A stretch of 64,000 nucleotides of DNA from JAIBJN01 sp963775395 (GCA_963775395.1 CAVZIX010000008.1:128305-192304), one strand, 5' to 3'; positions 33,496-42,310 are shown, counted from the first letter of the stretch. Numbers and translations: made by a program. The notes: a model not told the origin generated them from the sequence alone.

Positions 33496-34179
33496 TTGAG
33501 CGGTCGGCAGCGCCATGCGGGCTCCGTCGGCCTGGCCTGGAGCGGCGGGAAGGACTCGGCCCTCGCCCTGCACCAGCTCCGTCGAGACGGCGTCGACGTG
33601 ACCGCCTTGCTCACGACGGTCACCGAGGGATACGAGCGCGTGAGCATGCACGGCGTCAGGCGGGAGCTTCTCCGCCGCCAGGCTGCGGTCGCCCGCGTAC
33701 CGCTCGTCGAGGTGACGATCCCTCCCGACTGCGTCAACACGGTCTACGAGGAGCGGATGGCCGAGGCGTTCGGCGCGCCGCCGCTCGACGGGATCGGCGC
33801 GATGGCCTCGGGCGACCTCTTCCTCGAGGACGTCCGCGCCTACCGTGAGGAGCGGTTGGCGGCCGCCGGCAAGGACGCCATCTTCCCTCTCTGGGGTCGC
33901 GACACGCACGCCCTGGCCCACGAGTTCGTCGGCGCGGGCTTCGAGGCGGTCGTCTGCTGCCTCGACCCGCGCAAGCTCGACCCGGGCTTCGCGGGCCGCC
34001 CCTTCGACGCGGACTTCCTCGCCGACCTACCGGAGGGGGTCGACCCTTGCGGCGAGCGCGGCGAGTTCCACACCTTCGTCCATGCCGGCCCCGTTCTCAC
34101 CGAGCCGGTCGCCGTCAGCGTCGGTGAGGTCGTCGAGCGGGACGGATTCGTCTTCTGCGACCTGGTCGCGCGCGATTAG
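33496..34179 (+). CDS. Dph6-like ATP-pyrophosphatase (ATP_bind_4)
   Basis: A 227-residue protein of the PP-loop family with LAWSGGKDSALALHQL at the N-terminus, FPLWGRDTHALAHEFV in the centre and GERGEFHTFVHAGP near the end, all typical of diphthine-ammonia ligase-like proteins. In bacteria without diphthamide the substrate is unknown. The only in-frame start is TTG at 33496, 13 bases from the divergent hutH start; an ATG at 33515 is out of frame. The start is therefore weakly supported. Confidence 0.75.
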   Translation: MSGRQRHAGSVGLAWSGGKDSALALHQLRRDGVDVTALLTTVTEGYERVSMHGVRRELLRRQAAVARVPLVEVTIPPDCVNTVYEERMAEAFGAPPLDGIGAMASGDLFLEDVRAYREERLAAAGKDAIFPLWGRDTHALAHEFVGAGFEAVVCCLDPRKLDPGFAGRPFDADFLADLPEGVDPCGERGEFHTFVHAGPVLTEPVAVSVGEVVERDGFVFCDLVARD

Positions 34180-34814
34180 CACTCGACCTTGACGAACCTG
34201 AGCGCTGCCGACTCGGGCAGTTCGCTCACGGTTCCGTACGCCTCGAACGGCAGCCCTTCGCGGCCGGTGACCTCGCCGCCCTCACCCGTCGCGTAGGCGC
34301 TCTCCCAGAGCGCAGGCCCGACGAACTGACCGGTCGCGCTGTAGAACCAGCCCCGGACGACGATCCGGTGAACCTGGCAGTCGACCCCGCCGAAGTACCG
34401 CAACTCGCCCGTCACATATGCCATGCCGAAATCGGGCACGATCGCTGGATCGGCGATCTCGAAGACGCCGTCCCACTCTCCGTAGTCGATCTGGATCGTG
34501 CCGCGCGGTGGCGCTGGCGGACGATTCCCGGCGCCGTTTCCGTTCGCGTTGGCGCCGCCGTCGGCGCTCGTGGTCGTCGGCGCGGACGTGGTCGTCGACG
34601 CGGACGTGCTCGGCGCGGGAGCCGTCGTCGGCACGGACTCGGTCGAGCCCGAGGTCGTGCCGCCGGCACCTCCCCCTAGGTCGGTGGTCAGCTGCACTGC
34701 CGCAGGCGAAGGGTCGTCGGATCCGCCGGCGAGCGCTGAGACGATCCCGAACCCGGCCAGGAAGAACGCAGGGACAAGCGCGACAACCGTCCACCGCGAT
34801 CGCAGCCTCCGCAC
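34176..34814 (-). CDS. Exported protein with Thr/Ser-rich linker
   Basis: A 212-residue protein with a signal-anchor at about 9-30 (VVALVPAFFLAGFGIVSALAGG). A Thr/Ser/Pro/Gly-rich disordered linker spans about 45-100, followed by a C-terminal beta-rich domain (GMAYVTGELRYFGGVDC ... IVVRGWFYSATGQFVG) resembling FxLYD-type extracellular domains. The two Cys in the domain could pair. The GTG start has GGGAGG six bases upstream. Function is unknown. Confidence 0.7.
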   Translation of the reverse strand: MRRLRSRWTVVALVPAFFLAGFGIVSALAGGSDDPSPAAVQLTTDLGGGAGGTTSGSTESVPTTAPAPSTSASTTTSAPTTTSADGGANANGNGAGNRPPAPPRGTIQIDYGEWDGVFEIADPAIVPDFGMAYVTGELRYFGGVDCQVHRIVVRGWFYSATGQFVGPALWESAYATGEGGEVTGREGLPFEAYGTVSELPESAALRFVKVEC

Positions 34815-34866
34815 CGCACCCTCCCTCGTCGCTGTCCCGAGCTCCCCCCGAGGGGAGCTTCAAAGC

Positions 34867-35292
34867 CTAGCCGCCCTGAGCCCAGGGGCCAATCCCACCC
34901 ACGCGCTCCGCGGTGATGCGCAGGCGGAAGCCCGGCGGCGGGTCGGGCATGGGCGGGAACGTCACGTCCGGGCCGATGTAGGTGTGCGCAAGCCGCTGGA
35001 GCAGCTCGGGCGCCCCGCCCGCTTCGATTGTCGCGCGGCCATGCACGACCAGGTACTCCCGCAGACCCATGGCGTTCGTCTTCCCGGTCTCGAGCGAGAG
35101 AGAGACGCGCGGGTCGCGCCGGATGTTGCGGAGCTTCTGCTGCTCGCGGAGGTGGGCGGACACGATCTCGTCGCCCTCGAGGCCGACCCATACGATCGAG
35201 ACCTGGGCGGTCCCGTCCGGGTTCAAGGTGACCAGATGCGCGAGCGCATCCGACTCGAGGACCGCACGTGCGCTCTCAGGGATGACACTCAT
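34867..35292 (-). CDS. PPOX-class flavin/F420-dependent oxidoreductase
   Basis: A 141-residue split-barrel protein. LVTLNPDGTAQVSIVWVGLEGDEIVSAHLREQQKLRNIRRDPRVSLSLE is the classical N-terminal pattern of PPOX-class F420-dependent proteins, followed by YLVVHGRATIE. Cofactor choice (F420 versus FMN) is inferred from the family. Its ATG lies 22 bases from that of the divergent MFS gene, and both may use the same AT-rich -10 patch. Confidence 0.8.
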   Translation of the reverse strand: MSVIPESARAVLESDALAHLVTLNPDGTAQVSIVWVGLEGDEIVSAHLREQQKLRNIRRDPRVSLSLETGKTNAMGLREYLVVHGRATIEAGGAPELLQRLAHTYIGPDVTFPPMPDPPPGFRLRITAERVGGIGPWAQGG

Positions 35293-35302
35293 GGCCGCCG
35301 CT

Positions 35303-35309
35303 TAATGTA
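35303..35309. promoter_or_regulatory. Overlapping two-way -10 between PPOX and MFS genes
   Basis: TAATGT on the plus strand (35303-35308) is six bases before the MFS ATG. TACATT on the minus strand (35304-35309) is 11 bases before the PPOX ATG. Five base pairs are shared, so polymerase could load in only one direction at a time. Confidence 0.5.
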
Positions 35310-35314
35310 GACCC

Positions 35315-36616
35315 ATGGCCGACCCGGTCTCCGCAGCGCCCGAAGAGGCGCGCGTCGACGCGCTCCCGCCTTCCCGCGGGGCGTTCGCGCTGCTGCGCCG
35401 ACGCGACTTCCGCCGGGTGTACGTCGCGGTCTCGGCCAGCGAGCTCGGCGACGCCCTCCAGTACATCGCCCTGATGTGGTTCGCCTTCGAGGCGGGCGGA
35501 CCGCTCGGCGTCCTCGCGGTGCGGCTTGCGGACAGCGTTCCGGCGCTCGTCTTCGGCCTCCACGGCGGCCTCGTAGCCGACCGCTGGGACAGGAGGCGTG
35601 TGCTCGTCGGCGCAGACCTCGTGCGCGCGGCGGTCCTCGTCCCGATCGCAGTCGCCGGGCTCGCGGGAGAGCTCCCGCTCTGGGGGCTCGTCGTGGCGGC
35701 CTTCGTCCTCACCTCTGCGACGAGCTACTTCGATCCCGCCTACGGCGCCCTCCTTCCGAGCCTTGTCGAACGCCAAAACGTCCAGCAGGCCAACGGGCTC
35801 GTGCGCGCGACGGCCGAGGCGCTCTCGGTCGGCGGGTGGGCGGTCGCCGCCGGGCTGCTCGCCTTCCTGCCGGTCACCGCGTTCTTCGCCGTCAACGCCG
35901 CCACCTTCCTCGCCTCAGCGGCGATCCTCGCAACCGTCCCCTCGGTGGGAGGCAAGCCGGCCGACCCGGACGCCGGCAGGCTCGCCGACATCGCGGCCGG
36001 CTTCCAGGCGCTTCGCCTCCGGCCGCACCTCGCCGCCGCGGTCGTCGCGCTTGGCCTCGCGGTCACGATCGGGGCCGGCACGTGGATCGCCGGGACGCCG
36101 CAGCTCGTCAGCGAGAACCTCGACCGGGCGGCCGGCGGTTTCTCTCTCGTCATGACGGGCTACGCGATCGGCGCCATCACCGCGGGCGCCTTCCTGGCCA
36201 GACGGCCCGTACGGCGCAAGACGCTCGCGAGCATGCTCGCCTGGAGCTTCTACCTGCCGGCGTTCCTCGTGATCGGGTTCGCCGACTCGCTGCCCGTCGC
36301 GATGGCGGGCGCCTTCCTCGCGGCGCTCGGCGAGAGCACGGCCGTGGTGCTGCTCAACTCGGCCGCCCAGGAGGAGGTTCCGGACCGTGTCCTCGGCAGG
36401 GTGATGGGCGTGATCTCGCTCGTGCATCGTGGCGCCCACGCCACCGGCCTGCTCCTGATCGCCCCGCTCTTCGTCGTGGTCGAGCCGGAGGCGGTCTTCG
36501 CCGGCGCGGCGCTCGCGCTCCCGGTCGTCGGGCTGAGCTGCGCCGCGTGGGCGTTGGCTACGACTCGAGGAGCCGCAGCTCCAGCACATGCGACGGGTCG
36601 AACCCGTCGATCCTGA
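35315..36616 (+). CDS. MFS transporter (EntS/MFS_3-like exporter)
   Basis: A 433-residue membrane protein with about 12 hydrophobic helices. FRRVYVAVSASELGDALQYIALMWF at the N-terminus, then the MFS motif GGLVADRWDRRRVLVGADLVR at about residues 88-108, and a NGLVRATAEALS helix are typical of MFS_3 exporters. Siderophore or drug efflux is the family norm; no substrate evidence is present here. The 3' end overlaps the convergent ftcD gene by 59 bases. Confidence 0.85.
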   Translation: MADPVSAAPEEARVDALPPSRGAFALLRRRDFRRVYVAVSASELGDALQYIALMWFAFEAGGPLGVLAVRLADSVPALVFGLHGGLVADRWDRRRVLVGADLVRAAVLVPIAVAGLAGELPLWGLVVAAFVLTSATSYFDPAYGALLPSLVERQNVQQANGLVRATAEALSVGGWAVAAGLLAFLPVTAFFAVNAATFLASAAILATVPSVGGKPADPDAGRLADIAAGFQALRLRPHLAAAVVALGLAVTIGAGTWIAGTPQLVSENLDRAAGGFSLVMTGYAIGAITAGAFLARRPVRRKTLASMLAWSFYLPAFLVIGFADSLPVAMAGAFLAALGESTAVVLLNSAAQEEVPDRVLGRVMGVISLVHRGAHATGLLLIAPLFVVVEPEAVFAGAALALPVVGLSCAAWALATTRGAAAPAHATGRTRRS

Positions 36617-37445
36617 GCATCGCTCCCGCCGCCGCGACGGCCGGCCCGGCCGGCATCAGTCCGACGAGCTCCGACCCGGCGACCTCGACGCCGCGCGCCT
36701 CGGCTTCCGAGCCGATCCTGTCGACGATCTGGTGGAGCGCGGCAGCCTGCCAGTCGGTCACGTTCATGCTCACCTGAACGAAGCCCGCACGCGGCAGGTC
36801 GAGCCCGAGCGCCCGCACCCCCGGGAAGCCCCCGTCGCGCTCACGCACGAGGCGCGCGATCTCACGGGCGACGTCGACGTCCTCGGACCGGAGGTTGACG
36901 TTGAAGGCGACGAGCGGCCGCCTGACGCCGACGAGCACGCCGCCCGCCGTCGGGTGCAGGCGGTCGGGCCCCCGGTCGGGACGCAGCTCGCCGCCGTCGA
37001 TCCGGCGCTGGAGCTCCTCCGCCCCGCCGCGCCGAAAGAACGCGGGCTCACGACCGTCCTCGGTGAGACGGCCGTAGAAGAAGACCGGGAGCTCGAGCTC
37101 GTTCCCGACCCGGTCCGCGAGCGCGAGCGCCGCCTCGCGCGCACTCGGCTCGGCGTCGGGCTCCAGCGGCACGAGCGGCACCACGTCGGCCGCTCCGATG
37201 CGCGGATGCGCTCCCTCGTGCTGCGTCAGGTCGATGCGCTCGGCCGCAGCGCGGATGCCGGCGAGGAGCGTGTCGACCAGCTCCTCCCCGCTCCCGACGA
37301 GCGTGAAGACCGAGCGGTGGTGGTCCCAGTCGGTGTGAACGTCCAGCAGGCGCGCCGGGCCGGAGAACGCCTCCCTGAGCGCCGCAAGCGCCGCGGGATC
37401 CCTGCCCTCCGACACGTTCGGGACGGACTCGAGCGGTAGCGGCAC
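36558..37445 (-). CDS. ftcD: Glutamate formimidoyltransferase
   Basis: This enzyme transfers the formimino group of formiminoglutamate to tetrahydrofolate, the last step of the hut pathway starting at 33 kb. It has 295 residues, the single-domain form with no cyclodeaminase part. Motifs are ESVPNVSEGRD, DVHTDWDHHRSVFTLVG and HEGAHPRIGAADVVP with catalytic His, then GRPLVAFNVNL. The GTG at 37445 follows TAAGCT by six bases. Confidence 0.93.
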   Translation of the reverse strand: MPLPLESVPNVSEGRDPAALAALREAFSGPARLLDVHTDWDHHRSVFTLVGSGEELVDTLLAGIRAAAERIDLTQHEGAHPRIGAADVVPLVPLEPDAEPSAREAALALADRVGNELELPVFFYGRLTEDGREPAFFRRGGAEELQRRIDGGELRPDRGPDRLHPTAGGVLVGVRRPLVAFNVNLRSEDVDVAREIARLVRERDGGFPGVRALGLDLPRAGFVQVSMNVTDWQAAALHQIVDRIGSEAEARGVEVAGSELVGLMPAGPAVAAAGAMLRIDGFDPSHVLELRLLES

Positions 37446-37451
37446 GCGCTG

Positions 37452-37457
37452 AGCTTA
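37452..37457 (-). promoter_or_regulatory. Putative -10 box of ftcD
   Basis: TAAGCT on the minus strand, six bases before the ftcD GTG start. Confidence 0.5.
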
Positions 37458-37493
37458 CGAGAGCGGCCCCGCGGGAGCCGGGATGGCCGGGAC

Positions 37494-37510
37494 TAGACTC
37501 GACGTTAGGT
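37494..37510 (+). promoter_or_regulatory. Putative -10 region of the ABC exporter operon
   Basis: TAGACT at 37494-37499 and TTAGGT at 37505-37510 precede the GTG start at 37517 by 17 and 6 bases. Either could be the -10. The second would fit the leaderless pattern. Confidence 0.45.
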
Positions 37511-37516
37511 GCTCTA

Positions 37517-39316
37517 GTGGCGGATTCCCACCCATACCTTCGAACGTTCGTCCGGCTGCTCGGCTTCCTGCGGCCCTATCGCTGGTCGCTGGCCGTGTCG
37601 GTCGTGCTCGCCATCGGCTCGCAGGCCGCGGCGGTTGCGATCGCGTTCCTGACGGGCGCCGCGCTCGAGAGCGCGGTCAACTCGAGCGACCAGCGCGAGC
37701 TGTGGACGATCGCCCTCGCGGTCCTGCTGGTCGGCCTGGCGCGGGCGATCTTCATGGCCGGCCGCCGGCTCATCTCGGGCCGCCAGGCGCTCGGCGTCGA
37801 GTACGACATGCGCGACGAGATCTACGCGAAGCTTCTGCGCCTTTCGTTCGGCTTCTACGACCGCCATCAGACGGGGCAGCTCATGTCTCGCGCGACGGTG
37901 GACCTCCAGTCGGTCCGCTTCTTCCTCGGCTACGGCCTCATCTTCTTCTTCCAGCACGTCCTCACGATCGTGGGCGTCAGCATCGTCCTCTTCGTCGTGG
38001 AGTGGCGGCTCGCGGTGGCCGCGACGGCCTTCACCCCGGTGCTCGTCTTCCTCGCCTACCGCTACTCGAGCGTCTCTCACCCGGTCCTGCGAGACGTGCA
38101 GCAGAAGATGGCCGACGTCGCGACCGTCGCCGAGGAGAACATCGTCGGCGTCCACGTGGTGAAGTCCTTCGCGCAGGAGCGCAACGAGTCGGCGAAGTTC
38201 TCCGCCCGCACCGAAAGCGTCTTCACCCGCTCGATCGACGCGAACCGTCAGCGCGCCCTCTACGTACCGCTGCTCTCCTTCCTGCCGCTCGTCGCGCAGG
38301 CGGCCGTCCTCCTCTTCGGGGGACGGATGGTGGCGAACGGGTCACTCGGGCTCGACGCGTTCTTCGCCTTCAACGTGCTCGTGCTCATGCTCGTCATGCC
38401 GCTCCGCATGCTCGGCATGTGGATCGGCCAGGCGCAGCGCGCGACCGCCTCGGGCGAGCGGATCTTCGAGGTGATCGACGAGACCGAGGATGTCACCGAC
38501 GAGCCGGGCGCGCGCGACCTGCCGCCGGGCGACGGGCACATCGTGTTCGAGCAGGCCGGCTTCGAGTACACACCAGACCGGCCGGTGCTCGAGCGGATCG
38601 ACCTCGAGGTCGCGCCGGGCCGGACGATCGCCCTCATCGGGCACACGGGCTCGGGCAAGACGACGCTGGCTTCACTCGTCCCCCGTTTCTACGACGTCAC
38701 GGCCGGGAGCTTGAGCATCGACGGCGCGGACGTGCGCGAGGTCAAGCTTGCCTCCCTGCGGCGCTCGATCGGCATCGTCGCCCAGGACCCGTTCCTGTTC
38801 TCGGCGAGCGTCCGCGAGAACATCACGTTCGGCGCGCCCGACGCGACCGACGAGGACGTCGTCCGCGCCGCGCGGCTTGCACAGGCGGCCGAGTTCATCG
38901 AGGAGCTTCCGGACGGCTACGACACGGTGATCGGCGAACGCGGCATCACGCTCTCGGGCGGGCAGCGGCAGCGGATTGCGATTGCCCGGGCGCTCATCCT
39001 CGATCCGCGCATCCTGATCCTCGACGACGCCACGGCATCGGTCGACGCCACGACCGAGGCGCGCATCCGGCTCGGCCTGCGCGAGGCGATGAAGGGCCGG
39101 ACGACCTTGATCGTCGCCCACCGGCTCTCGACGATCGCGCTCGCCGACGAGCTGGTCGTGCTCGACAGCGGACGCATCGCCGCGCGCGGGACGCAGGAGG
39201 AGCTGCTCGAGACGAGCCCCGTCTTTCGCGAGATCTACGAGCACGGGCTCCTGGAGCGCGAGTTCTCCGAGCGCGTCGAGGCGAGCGGCGAGCTGCAGGA
39301 GGCGGCGGGGGCATGA
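37517..39316 (+). CDS. ABC exporter, half-transporter with degenerate Walker B
   Basis: A 599-residue ABC half-exporter: six membrane helices to about residue 310, then the ATPase. Walker A is GHTGSGKTT, the signature is a canonical LSGGQRQRIAIARAL (about residue 478), and the H-loop is VAHRLSTI. Walker B ends in LILDDATASVD with Asp where the catalytic Glu should be (about 503). It is translationally coupled through a 56-codon frame to a second half-transporter. Likely substrates are drugs or lipids; none can be named. Confidence 0.92.
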   Translation: MADSHPYLRTFVRLLGFLRPYRWSLAVSVVLAIGSQAAAVAIAFLTGAALESAVNSSDQRELWTIALAVLLVGLARAIFMAGRRLISGRQALGVEYDMRDEIYAKLLRLSFGFYDRHQTGQLMSRATVDLQSVRFFLGYGLIFFFQHVLTIVGVSIVLFVVEWRLAVAATAFTPVLVFLAYRYSSVSHPVLRDVQQKMADVATVAEENIVGVHVVKSFAQERNESAKFSARTESVFTRSIDANRQRALYVPLLSFLPLVAQAAVLLFGGRMVANGSLGLDAFFAFNVLVLMLVMPLRMLGMWIGQAQRATASGERIFEVIDETEDVTDEPGARDLPPGDGHIVFEQAGFEYTPDRPVLERIDLEVAPGRTIALIGHTGSGKTTLASLVPRFYDVTAGSLSIDGADVREVKLASLRRSIGIVAQDPFLFSASVRENITFGAPDATDEDVVRAARLAQAAEFIEELPDGYDTVIGERGITLSGGQRQRIAIARALILDPRILILDDATASVDATTEARIRLGLREAMKGRTTLIVAHRLSTIALADELVVLDSGRIAARGTQEELLETSPVFREIYEHGLLEREFSERVEASGELQEAAGA

Positions 39317-39483
39317 GCCTCATGACTCGGCACGCTCTCGGCACGGTTCGGGCGCCCACGCGCGCGGTTTTCGGCGTTAGGCTCGAGCCATCGGGTTGGG
39401 GAGGTGGGTCTCCCGTTTACGACGCGTACGCGCGTGGAGACTGGGTCGACCCGGCGACCGGCGGAGACGGGGGCCTGCGATGA
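39313..39483 (+). CDS. Candidate 56-residue coupled small protein between ABC half-transporters
   Basis: The ATG at 39313 overlaps the stop of the first ABC gene (ATGA), and its own TGA overlaps the ATG of the second (ATGA). The peptide is Gly/Arg-rich with a conserved-looking PVYDAYARGDWVDPATGG tail, and no membrane helix. It could be a real accessory peptide or only a translational bridge. It also covers a TAGGCT box at about 39378, so part of it may be promoter DNA. Confidence 0.4.
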   Translation: MSLMTRHALGTVRAPTRAVFGVRLEPSGWGGGSPVYDAYARGDWVDPATGGDGGLR

Positions 39484-41282
39484 GGGTCTGGCAGGCGGGC
39501 TCCCACCTGACGATGCAACGCGGCGCCGAGGTGAACGACTGGTCGTGGGCGCGCACGGTGCGGCGCGTCTCGACGCTCGCGCGGCTGGCCGCGCCCTACC
39601 GGCTCCGCACGGGGCTCGCGATCGGCTCGCTCATCGCGGCCACTCTGACCGCGCTCGCGCCGCCGTTCCTGGCCAAGCTCGCGATCGACGACGGGATCAG
39701 CACGGGCGACATCGAGGCGCTTACCGTCATCGTCGCCCTCTTCGTCGCCGCCGGCCTCGCCAACCTCTTGACGAGCTCCGCGCAGACGTACTTCACCGGC
39801 TGGACGGGCGAGCGCATCCTGGCCGACCTGAGGAACACGCTCTTCGGCCATCTTCAGCGCCTGTCGCTCGGCTACTTCGAGCGGAACCGCGCCGGCGTCA
39901 TCATCAGCCGCCTGACGAACGATGTCGAGGCGCTCGACCAACTCGTTACCGACGGGGTCACGAGCCTCTTCCAGAACTCCCTCCTGCTCCTCGGGTCGGC
40001 CATCATCCTCTTCTTCCTCGACTGGCGTCTCGCGCTGGCGGCCCTCGCGGTCTTCCCGCTGATGGCGATCGCGACGAAGGTCTTCCGCGTCCGGTCGTCG
40101 CGCGCGTACCGCAACGTCCGCGAGCGCCTCGGGCTCGTCACGGCCACACTGGCCGAGGACATCGCGGGCATGCGCGTCGTCCAGTCGTTCACGCGCGAGC
40201 GCACGAACCAGCGCCAGTTCCGCTCGGTGAACGACAACTACCGGGAGTCCAACCAGGAGACGGTCGTGCTGAACGGGCTCTACTTCCCGTTCGTCGACTT
40301 CCTCTCCGCCGTCGCGACCGCGACGGTGCTCGGCTTCGGCGGCTGGCTCGCCTTCGAGGGAGAGGTCACGGTCGGCACGCTCTTCGCCTTCCTCCTCTAC
40401 CTCTCCAACTTCTTCGACCCCATCCAGCAGCTGTCGCAGCTCTACAACACGTTCCTGTCGGCCACGGCCGCGCTGGACAAGATCATGGACGTCATGGACG
40501 AGGAGCCGCAGGTCGTCGACAGGCCAGGTGCCCGCGACCTGCCCGAGATCGCCGGTGACGTCGGGTTCGAGAACGTGCGCTTCGGCTACGGCGACGGCCC
40601 GGAGATCCTGCACGGGATCGACCTCGCCGTGCCCGCCGGGACGACGGTGGCCCTCGTCGGGCACACCGGCGCCGGCAAGTCGACCATCGCCAAGCTCCTC
40701 GCCCGCTTCTACGACCCGCGCGAGGGCCGGATCACGATCGACGGCCACGATCTTCGGGACGTCACCCAGGAGAGCCTCCGCCGGCAGCTGGGCATCGTGC
40801 CGCAGGAGGGCTTCCTCTTCGCCGGGACGGTGCGCGAGAACATCGCGTTCGGCCGCCCGGACGCGACCGACGAGGAGGTCGCCGCCGCGGCCCGCGCGGT
40901 CGGCGCGGAGGACTTCATCCTCCAGCTCGAGGACGGCTTCGAGACGCAGGTCGCGGAGCGCGGCAGCCGGCTCTCACTCGGCCAGCGACAGCTTGTCGCC
41001 TTCGCGAGAGCGCTGCTCGCCGACCCGCGCATCCTCATCCTCGACGAGGCGACCTCGAGCGTCGACATCGGGACCGAGCAGCGCATCGAGGTGGCTCTGC
41101 GCCGGCTCCTGGCGGGGCGGACGGCGTTCATCATCGCGCACCGGCTGTCCACCATCCGCGGCGCCGACCTGATCGTCGTCCTGGAGCACGGGTGCGTCGT
41201 CGAGCTCGGGACGCACGACGAGCTGGTCGCGCTCGACGGCCGCTACCGCTCGCTCTACGGGGACTGGGCGGCGGCGGCGTAG
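39480..41282 (+). CDS. ABC exporter, half-transporter with degenerate signature
   Basis: A 600-residue ABC half-exporter with six predicted helices and LGYFERNRAGVIISRLTNDVEAL in the first intracellular loop. Walker A is GHTGAGKST and Walker B has the full LILDEATSSVD with catalytic Glu (about 521). The signature reads LSLGQRQLVAFARAL, Leu replacing the first Gly (about 498). It pairs with the previous gene to give one consensus and one degenerate ATP site. The ATG at 39480 is used rather than the in-frame reading from 39396. Confidence 0.92.
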   Translation: MRVWQAGSHLTMQRGAEVNDWSWARTVRRVSTLARLAAPYRLRTGLAIGSLIAATLTALAPPFLAKLAIDDGISTGDIEALTVIVALFVAAGLANLLTSSAQTYFTGWTGERILADLRNTLFGHLQRLSLGYFERNRAGVIISRLTNDVEALDQLVTDGVTSLFQNSLLLLGSAIILFFLDWRLALAALAVFPLMAIATKVFRVRSSRAYRNVRERLGLVTATLAEDIAGMRVVQSFTRERTNQRQFRSVNDNYRESNQETVVLNGLYFPFVDFLSAVATATVLGFGGWLAFEGEVTVGTLFAFLLYLSNFFDPIQQLSQLYNTFLSATAALDKIMDVMDEEPQVVDRPGARDLPEIAGDVGFENVRFGYGDGPEILHGIDLAVPAGTTVALVGHTGAGKSTIAKLLARFYDPREGRITIDGHDLRDVTQESLRRQLGIVPQEGFLFAGTVRENIAFGRPDATDEEVAAAARAVGAEDFILQLEDGFETQVAERGSRLSLGQRQLVAFARALLADPRILILDEATSSVDIGTEQRIEVALRRLLAGRTAFIIAHRLSTIRGADLIVVLEHGCVVELGTHDELVALDGRYRSLYGDWAAAA

Positions 41283-41299
41283 GGTCCGCGGCTCCGGTG

Positions 41300-41305
41300 T
41301 AGGCT
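41300..41305 (+). promoter_or_regulatory. Putative -10 box of the HD-domain gene
   Basis: TAGGCT on the plus strand, nine bases before the ATG at 41315, just after the ABC operon stop codon. Confidence 0.55.
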
Positions 41306-41314
41306 CCGGTCGCG

Positions 41315-42196
41315 ATGGCCGAGCTCGACCCGAAGACCGAGGACCGGATCGAGGAGCCTGTCTCCAAGGAGGCCGAGCGCGAGACGCTGCTCACGCCCGC
41401 GCAGGCGATCGAGCGCATGCGCATCCGCGTGCCGCCTCGGGCGAACAAGAAGCTCCGTGTCCTGGTCGACCGCGTCAACGCCGACGCGCAGCTCAAGGCG
41501 TGGTGGCACGTCGCCAACGTGAACGCGGTCAAGCGGCTGCAGATCAACGACCACTCCTGGGTGCACATCCAGATCGTGGCCAACCTCGCGCTCAAGCTCC
41601 TGCGCCAGCTCGTCAAGAACGACGTCCAGCCGGGCATGGTCCGCGACTACGGAATGACCCAGGACGACGCGGAGATCGTCGTCGCGCTCGGCGCGTTCCT
41701 GCACTGCATCGGCATGGCCGTCCACCGCGAGCGCCACGAAGACTGGAGCCTCTTCCTCGCGGAGCCGAAGATGGACGAGCTCCTCGACGGCCTGTACGAG
41801 GAGCCGGAGCTGACCGTGATCCAGTCCGAGGTGCTCCAGGCGATCACGAGCCACCGGGAGGACGGCCGCCCGCTGACGCTCGAGGCCGGCGTCATCCGTG
41901 TCGCGGACGCGCTGGACATGGCCGAGGGCCGCTCGCGTATCCCCTTCCAGCACGGGCGCGTCTCCATCCACTCGCTCTCGGCGGCGGCGATCGAAGGCGT
42001 GGAGATCAAGGACGGCGACGTCGCCCCCGTGCTCATCGAGATCACGATGAACAACTCGTCGGGCATCTATCAGGTCGACGAGCTCCTCAAGGCCAAGCTC
42101 CGTGGCTCGGGCCTCGAGCCGTATGTCGAGGTGGTGGCGCACATCGACACCGAGGCCGAGAAGCGCCTCATCCCGCTCTATCGACTCGAGCTCTGA
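41315..42196 (+). CDS. HD-domain phosphohydrolase-like protein
   Basis: A 293-residue cytosolic protein. HD-type metal ligands are seen in NDHSWVHIQIVANLALKL, ALGAFLHCIGMAVHRERH, and VIRVADALDMAEGR (Asp). A C-terminal alpha/beta region (IEITMNNSSGIYQVDELL) follows. Similar HD proteins are annotated as metal-dependent phosphohydrolases of unknown substrate. It stands alone between the ABC pair and tRNA-Gln. Confidence 0.75.
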   Translation: MAELDPKTEDRIEEPVSKEAERETLLTPAQAIERMRIRVPPRANKKLRVLVDRVNADAQLKAWWHVANVNAVKRLQINDHSWVHIQIVANLALKLLRQLVKNDVQPGMVRDYGMTQDDAEIVVALGAFLHCIGMAVHRERHEDWSLFLAEPKMDELLDGLYEEPELTVIQSEVLQAITSHREDGRPLTLEAGVIRVADALDMAEGRSRIPFQHGRVSIHSLSAAAIEGVEIKDGDVAPVLIEITMNNSSGIYQVDELLKAKLRGSGLEPYVEVVAHIDTEAEKRLIPLYRLEL

Positions 42197-42222
42197 GGCC
42201 GGTCGCCGCGCGGCCTTGCGGC

Positions 42223-42228
42223 TACAAT
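42223..42228 (+). promoter_or_regulatory. Putative -10 box of tRNA-Gln
   Basis: TACAAT ending 11 bases before the tRNA. No clear -35 is visible. Confidence 0.5.
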
Positions 42229-42239
42229 GGCCGGGCCGT

Positions 42240-42310
42240 TGCGGGGTCGTCTAACGGTAGGACGCCCGGCTCTGGACCGGGTAGTCAAGGTTCGAATCCT
42301 TGCCCCGCAG
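42240..42310 (+). tRNA. tRNA-Gln (CTG)
   Basis: The acceptor stem TGCGGGG/CCCCGCA, the anticodon stem CCCGG/CCGGG with loop CTCTGGA (anticodon CTG), and the T-arm CAAGG-TTCGAAT-CCTTG all pair. The discriminator is G and CCA is not encoded. The D-arm is short, as usual for tRNA-Gln. This tRNA is among the normal substrates of MnmA-type thiolation only for its UUG isoacceptor, so not this one. Confidence 0.95.

Noticed and set aside
39375..39390. Independent promoter for the second ABC gene
   Set aside because: A TAGGCT box is present, but no start codon follows at the leaderless distance; translation coupling explains expression better.
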